Shown here: positions 6,819-9,703 of the stretch, piece by piece
Numbering within the stretch: the first letter of the stretch is position 1
Layout of the letters: each line of letters opens with the position of its first letter
NCBI GenBank assembly: GCA_041481445.1
Contig: JBGPBV010000210.1
Coordinates: 1 to 9,703 of the forward strand
DNA length: 9,703 nt
Origin: AA29 sp041481445
Lineage (GTDB): Bacteria; Acidobacteriota; Vicinamibacteria; Fen-336
Direction of reading: 5' to 3'
Translations under genes and position numbers: made by a program
The notes under the pieces: model-generated
The model's input: only the letters and a program-made list of their open reading frames with translations
Databases searched by the model: none
Told to the model about the DNA's origin: nothing

Positions 6819-6907
6819 GTGGCCCACGATAGCGCAAGCCGGCCCCCTCGACCCATCGACCAAACGCACGGGGCGACGTGGGTGATCTCCGACCGCCTGC
6901 GGCCGCC
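6819..6907 (-). promoter_or_regulatory. Operon leader upstream of cytochrome b
   Basis: These 89 bases separate the end of the VIT-family gene from the first gene of the respiratory operon on the same strand. Read on the minus strand, TATCGT (four of six -10 consensus bases) stands seven bases before the chosen GTG start. That would be compatible with a leaderless transcript, but I find no convincing -35 at the right distance. A promoter here is likely by position only; read-through from the VIT gene is the alternative. A GCGGCCGC palindrome at 6899-6906 is unremarkable at this GC content. Confidence 0.25.
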
Positions 6908-7639
6908 CTATGGTGTCGCGCCGAACAACGCGCCGACCCCGGCCGTCAGGGCCATGGCGAGAGCGCCCCAGAAGGTCACACGCGCGACCGATTTCCACAC
7001 GGGCGCTCCACCGGCACGGGCGGCCAGGGCACCCAACAGGGAGAGAAAGAAGAGGGAGCCGCCCGAGACCGCCCAGACGAGGACGGAGGCCGGCACGACG
7101 AGCACGAGCAGCAGCGGCAAGAACGCGCCGACGGTGAACGTGGCCGCCGAGGCGAAGGCGGCCTGAAAGGGTCGGGCACTCAGGGTGTCGGAGATACCCA
7201 GCTCGTCCCGGGCGTGGGCCCCGAGAGCGTCCTTGGCCGTCAACTGCGTGGCGACCTGCCTGGCCAGCTCGGCATCGAGGCCGCGAGCGACATAGATCGC
7301 GGCGAGCTCGGCGTGTTCGAACTCCGCGTTCGTCGCCAGCTCCTCACGCTCCCGCTCCAGGTCGGCGTCTTCAGTGTCGGACTGGGAGCTGACGGAGACA
7401 TATTCGCCGGCGGCCATGGACATCGCGCCCGCGACCAGGCCCGCCGCGCCGGCGACCAGCACGCCGTGGCGGCCGCCTTGGGCGGCGGCCACACCGACGA
7501 TGAGGCTGGCGGTGGAAACGATGCCGTCGTTGGCCCGAGGACGGCGGCACGGAGCCATCCGATGCGGTGGGTGCGGTGGCCTTCTGCCCCCCGGTGACTC
7601 CACCATCGAGTCGATGGGCAGGGCTCGCATCAGGTTCAC
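6908..7639 (-). CDS. VIT1/CCC1-family (DUF125) iron/manganese transporter with frame-disturbed N terminus
   Basis: This 243-residue protein matches the VIT1/CCC1 family, membrane carriers that move Fe2+ or Mn2+ out of the cytosol. Signature blocks are ANDGIVSTASLIVGVAAA (helix 1), AGLVAGAMSMAAGEYVSVSS (helix 2), an acidic cytoplasmic stretch DLEREREELATNAEFEHAEL, then KDALGAHARDELGIS and three C-terminal hydrophobic helices. GTG 7639 was chosen because GGAGGAA (7646-7652) lies six bases upstream; ATG 7606 is the alternative. Residues about 18-35 read RRPPHPPHRMAPCRRPR, unlike the family. The adjacent frame reads HRTHRIGWLRAAVLG, the expected start of helix 1. One extra G in the run at 7587-7592 and one missing G at 7534-7536 would explain this, and both leave the frame open. 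The protein as read lacks half of helix 1, so either the gene is damaged or the sequence has two homopolymer errors. Confidence 0.85.
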   Translation of the reverse strand: MNLMRALPIDSMVESPGGRRPPHPPHRMAPCRRPRANDGIVSTASLIVGVAAAQGGRHGVLVAGAAGLVAGAMSMAAGEYVSVSSQSDTEDADLEREREELATNAEFEHAELAAIYVARGLDAELARQVATQLTAKDALGAHARDELGISDTLSARPFQAAFASAATFTVGAFLPLLLVLVVPASVLVWAVSGGSLFFLSLLGALAARAGGAPVWKSVARVTFWGALAMALTAGVGALFGATP

Positions 7640-7745
7640 GCCAGCTTCCTCCAGAAGCCCGCATGACCCCGCGCCGGCGGAGAGCAGAGCTGGAAGCCAC
7701 TGGAGGACGCGGGTGCTAGCATGCCGGCACTCGGTGAGGATCTCG
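7640..7745. promoter_or_regulatory. Divergent intergenic region with two ribosome-binding sites
   Basis: This 106-base gap separates the minus-strand VIT gene from the + strand transporter fusion and must hold both sets of start signals. On the minus strand GGAGGAA (7646-7652) serves the GTG at 7639. On the + strand GAGGA (7736-7740) is five bases before ATG 7746. The strand is GC-rich throughout and no persuasive -35/-10 pair stands out for either gene. Shared control of the two genes is possible but unproven. Confidence 0.45.
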
Positions 7746-9703
7746 ATGACCTTCAGCCGGAAGATCCTGGTCGGGCTCGTCCTCGGCGTCGCCACCGGTT
7801 TGTTCCTCGGCGACCGGGCGGCGCCCCTCCACTTCCTGGCCGATGCCTTCGTTCGCCTCCTCCAGATGACCGTGCTCCCCTACGTCACGGTCTCCATGAT
7901 CGCGGGCATCGGGAGCCTGGACGCCGCCGTCGCGCGCCGGCTGTTCCTGCGGGTCGGGGCGTTGACCCTGGTCCTCTGGGGCCTCGCCCTGGGTGCCGTC
8001 TTCCTCATGCCCCTGGCGTTCCCCACGATCGAGGCCGCCTCGTTCTTCAGCACCACGATGGTCGAGGAGCCTCCCACGGTCGACTTCCTGACCCTCTACA
8101 TCCCGTCGAATCCATTCAACTCCCTCGCCAACAGCGTGGTGCCCGCGGTGGTCCTCTTCAGCACGATCCTGGGGATCGCCCTCATGGGGGTGAGCGGCAA
8201 GGAGCGGCTCATCGAGTGGCTCCAGGTCGTCGAGCGGGCGCTGGCCCGGGCGAACCACCTGGTGGTGCGCTTGACGCCCCTCGGCCTCTTCGCCATCGCC
8301 GCCCACACCGCCGGCACCCTCGACCTCCAGCAGGTCGCCCGCCTGCGCGTCTACCTGATCGCCTACGGGGCGATGGCGCTCCTCCTCTCGCTCTGGGTCT
8401 TCCCCGGCCTGATCGCCTGCCTGACCCCGATCCCCGCCAAACGCGTCCTGCAGGCGACCCAGGACGTCCTCATCACGGCCTTCATGACCGCCGACCTCTT
8501 CATCGTCCTCCCCACCCTCGTCGAGCGCTCGAAACAGCTTCTCGCCGAGGCCGGCCACTCCGAGGGGGAGGAGGGCTCGCCCCCCGAGGTCATCGTCCCC
8601 GCCTTCTACAACTTCCCGCACGCGGCCAAGATGCTCTCGCTGAGCTTCGTGCTCTTCGCGGCCTGGTACTCGCAGACGACGCTCACCGCGGCCGACTACC
8701 CGGCCCTGACCGGGGCCGGGATCCTGAGCCTCTTCGGCAGCATCAGCGTGTCGCTCCCCTTCCTGCTCGACTTCGTGCGCGTCCCCGCCGACACCTTCCA
8801 GCTCTTCCTCGCGACCGGGGTCCTCAACTCCCGCTTCGGCACCCTCGCCGCGGCCATGCACATGGTCGTCCTCGCCCTGGCCGGCACCTACGCGCTGAGC
8901 GGCCAGCTTCGCCTGTCGGGTCCGCGCCTGTTGCGGTTTGCGCTCGTGACCGGCGCGGTGACGGCCCTCACCCTCGGGGGCCTTGCCGTCTCGTTGCGGG
9001 CCCTGGGCGCGGGCACCTACGAGGGCGCGCGGCTCGCGAAGGAGATGGGCCTCCTGCGGCCGGCCTCGGAGGGAGCGACCGTGCTCGCGGAGCTTCCGGC
9101 CGATCCCCCGCCGAAGCCGCGGGAGGGCGCGTCGATCCTGGAAACGGTGCGCGCGCGCGGCCGGATCCGGGTGGGCTTCATCCCCGATCAACGTCCCTAC
9201 AGCCACCTGAACGCGCACGGGGAGCTCGTGGGCTTCGACGTGGAGATGGCGCATGCGCTGGCCCGGGAGCTCGGGGTCACGGTCGAGTTCGCCCCCGTTC
9301 CCCGCGATCAGCTCGTGGAGGTGCTGGAGGCGGGGCGCGTGGACGTCGTCATGGCCGGCGTCCTGCTGACCACGCGGCGGGCCAGCCGGGTGGAGTTCTC
9401 GCCGCCCTACCTCGACGAGACGCTCGCGTTCGTGGTCCTGGACCACCGGCGAGCGGAGTTCTCCGACGCGGCGAGGGTGCGCGCGACCCCGGGACTCCGC
9501 GTCGGCGTCCCCGACCTCCCGTACGTGCGGCAGCTCGTGGAACGCGAGTTTCCGAACGTGACGATCGTGCCCCTGGCCCTGCGGGACACCGAGTCCTTCC
9601 TCGCCGGCGGGGGCGAGCGCCTGGACGCCGTGTGCCTGACCGCCGAGCGGGGATCCTTCCTCACCCTCCTCTACCCCGCCTACTCGGTGGCGGTGCCGCA
9701 CCC
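7746..9703 (+). CDS. SLC1-like (dicarboxylate/amino acid:cation symporter) transporter fused to SBP family 3 domain, 3' truncated
   Basis: The frame is open from ATG 7746 (GAGGA five bases upstream) to the window end, giving 652 residues. Residues 1-390 have the layout of the SLC1/DAACS symporter family: an opening MTFSRKILVGLVLGVATGLFLGD, then RLLQMTVLPYVTVSMIAGIGSLD (TM2), IPSNPFNSLANSVVPAVVLFSTILG (TM4-5 region), LTPLGLFAIAA (TM6), TADLFIVLPTLVE at the HP1 position and SISVSLPFLLDF at the HP2 position. An extra hydrophobic helix (398-418) would carry the chain to the outside. There, residues 464-652 form a family 3 solute-binding domain (RIRVGFIPDQRPYSHL, ELVGFDVEMAHALARELG, RVDVVMAGVLLTTRRASRVEFSPPY). 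The signature cation motifs NMDGT and DxxRTxxNV are not present; FYNFPHAAKM (287-296) and LNSRFGTLAAAM stand in their place. It probably binds or transports a polar amino acid or dicarboxylate. The substrate is unknown, and a sensing role is possible. Confidence 0.85.
   Translation, partial: MTFSRKILVGLVLGVATGLFLGDRAAPLHFLADAFVRLLQMTVLPYVTVSMIAGIGSLDAAVARRLFLRVGALTLVLWGLALGAVFLMPLAFPTIEAASFFSTTMVEEPPTVDFLTLYIPSNPFNSLANSVVPAVVLFSTILGIALMGVSGKERLIEWLQVVERALARANHLVVRLTPLGLFAIAAHTAGTLDLQQVARLRVYLIAYGAMALLLSLWVFPGLIACLTPIPAKRVLQATQDVLITAFMTADLFIVLPTLVERSKQLLAEAGHSEGEEGSPPEVIVPAFYNFPHAAKMLSLSFVLFAAWYSQTTLTAADYPALTGAGILSLFGSISVSLPFLLDFVRVPADTFQLFLATGVLNSRFGTLAAAMHMVVLALAGTYALSGQLRLSGPRLLRFALVTGAVTALTLGGLAVSLRALGAGTYEGARLAKEMGLLRPASEGATVLAELPADPPPKPREGASILETVRARGRIRVGFIPDQRPYSHLNAHGELVGFDVEMAHALARELGVTVEFAPVPRDQLVEVLEAGRVDVVMAGVLLTTRRASRVEFSPPYLDETLAFVVLDHRRAEFSDAARVRATPGLRVGVPDLPYVRQLVEREFPNVTIVPLALRDTESFLAGGGERLDAVCLTAERGSFLTLLYPAYSVAVPH

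Noticed and set aside
6899..6906. GCGGCCGC palindrome between the VIT and cytochrome b genes
   Set aside because: An eight-base GC palindrome is expected by chance at this base composition, and it has no T tract or partner repeat.
6819..6998. Upstream extension of the cytochrome b frame into the VIT gene
   Set aside because: These residues are Arg/Gly-rich, run through the intergenic gap and the 3' end of a different gene on the same strand, and do not resemble cytochrome b.
4956..7166. A 736-codon open frame on the + strand across Rieske, cytochrome b and VIT genes
   Set aside because: The translation is repetitive and charged, spans three clearly real minus-strand genes and an intergenic gap, and shows no recognisable domain.
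7716..9701. A 661-codon minus-strand open frame at the right end
   Set aside because: Its His/Glu/Gly/Arg-rich translation is the shadow of the + strand SLC1/SBP fusion, which has a good ribosome-binding site and clear domains.

Overview
This window is very GC-rich, apparently chromosomal DNA with strong G/C preference at third codon positions. The gene content points to an environmental Gram-negative bacterium with a respiratory lifestyle: a b6-type cytochrome b, a Tat-motif Rieske protein, an eight-haem TPR cytochrome, and a VIT/CCC1 transporter. Acidobacteriota or Myxococcota-like lineages are plausible, but this is inferred from gene style and is not proven. I see no rRNA, tRNA, CRISPR array or insertion sequence.

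Layout from left to right: (1) the 3' end of a TPR protein on the + strand (1-327). (2) A short, AT-richer control region (526-559) with an inverted repeat and promoter-like hexamers. (3) A two-gene + strand module: a winged-helix protein (566-1318), then a DUF6036/MNT-type nucleotidyltransferase gene (1315-1909) that is broken by a frameshift or small deletion. (4) A compact minus-strand operon, read from 6818 down to 1948: cytochrome b, Rieske protein, octahaem c-type cytochrome with HEAT-like and TPR repeats, and an M50B-like membrane protein. (5) A minus-strand VIT1/CCC1-family transporter (6908-7639) whose first transmembrane segment is scrambled between two one-base changes in G runs. 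(6) A divergent + strand gene (7746 to the window end) encoding an SLC1-like transporter fused to a family 3 solute-binding domain.

The minus-strand operon looks like a quinol-oxidising Rieske/cytochrome b complex. Its electron acceptor is probably the eight-haem cytochrome encoded next to it, because there is no cytochrome c1 or cytochrome f gene alongside. The four genes are separated by gaps or overlaps of only -4, 4 and 8 bases, so translation is probably coupled. The winged-helix/nucleotidyltransferase pair looks like a self-regulated, toxin-antitoxin-like module whose second gene is decayed or misread. The transporter fusion at the right end would couple ligand binding outside the membrane to an SLC1-fold membrane domain that lacks the usual cation-binding motifs.
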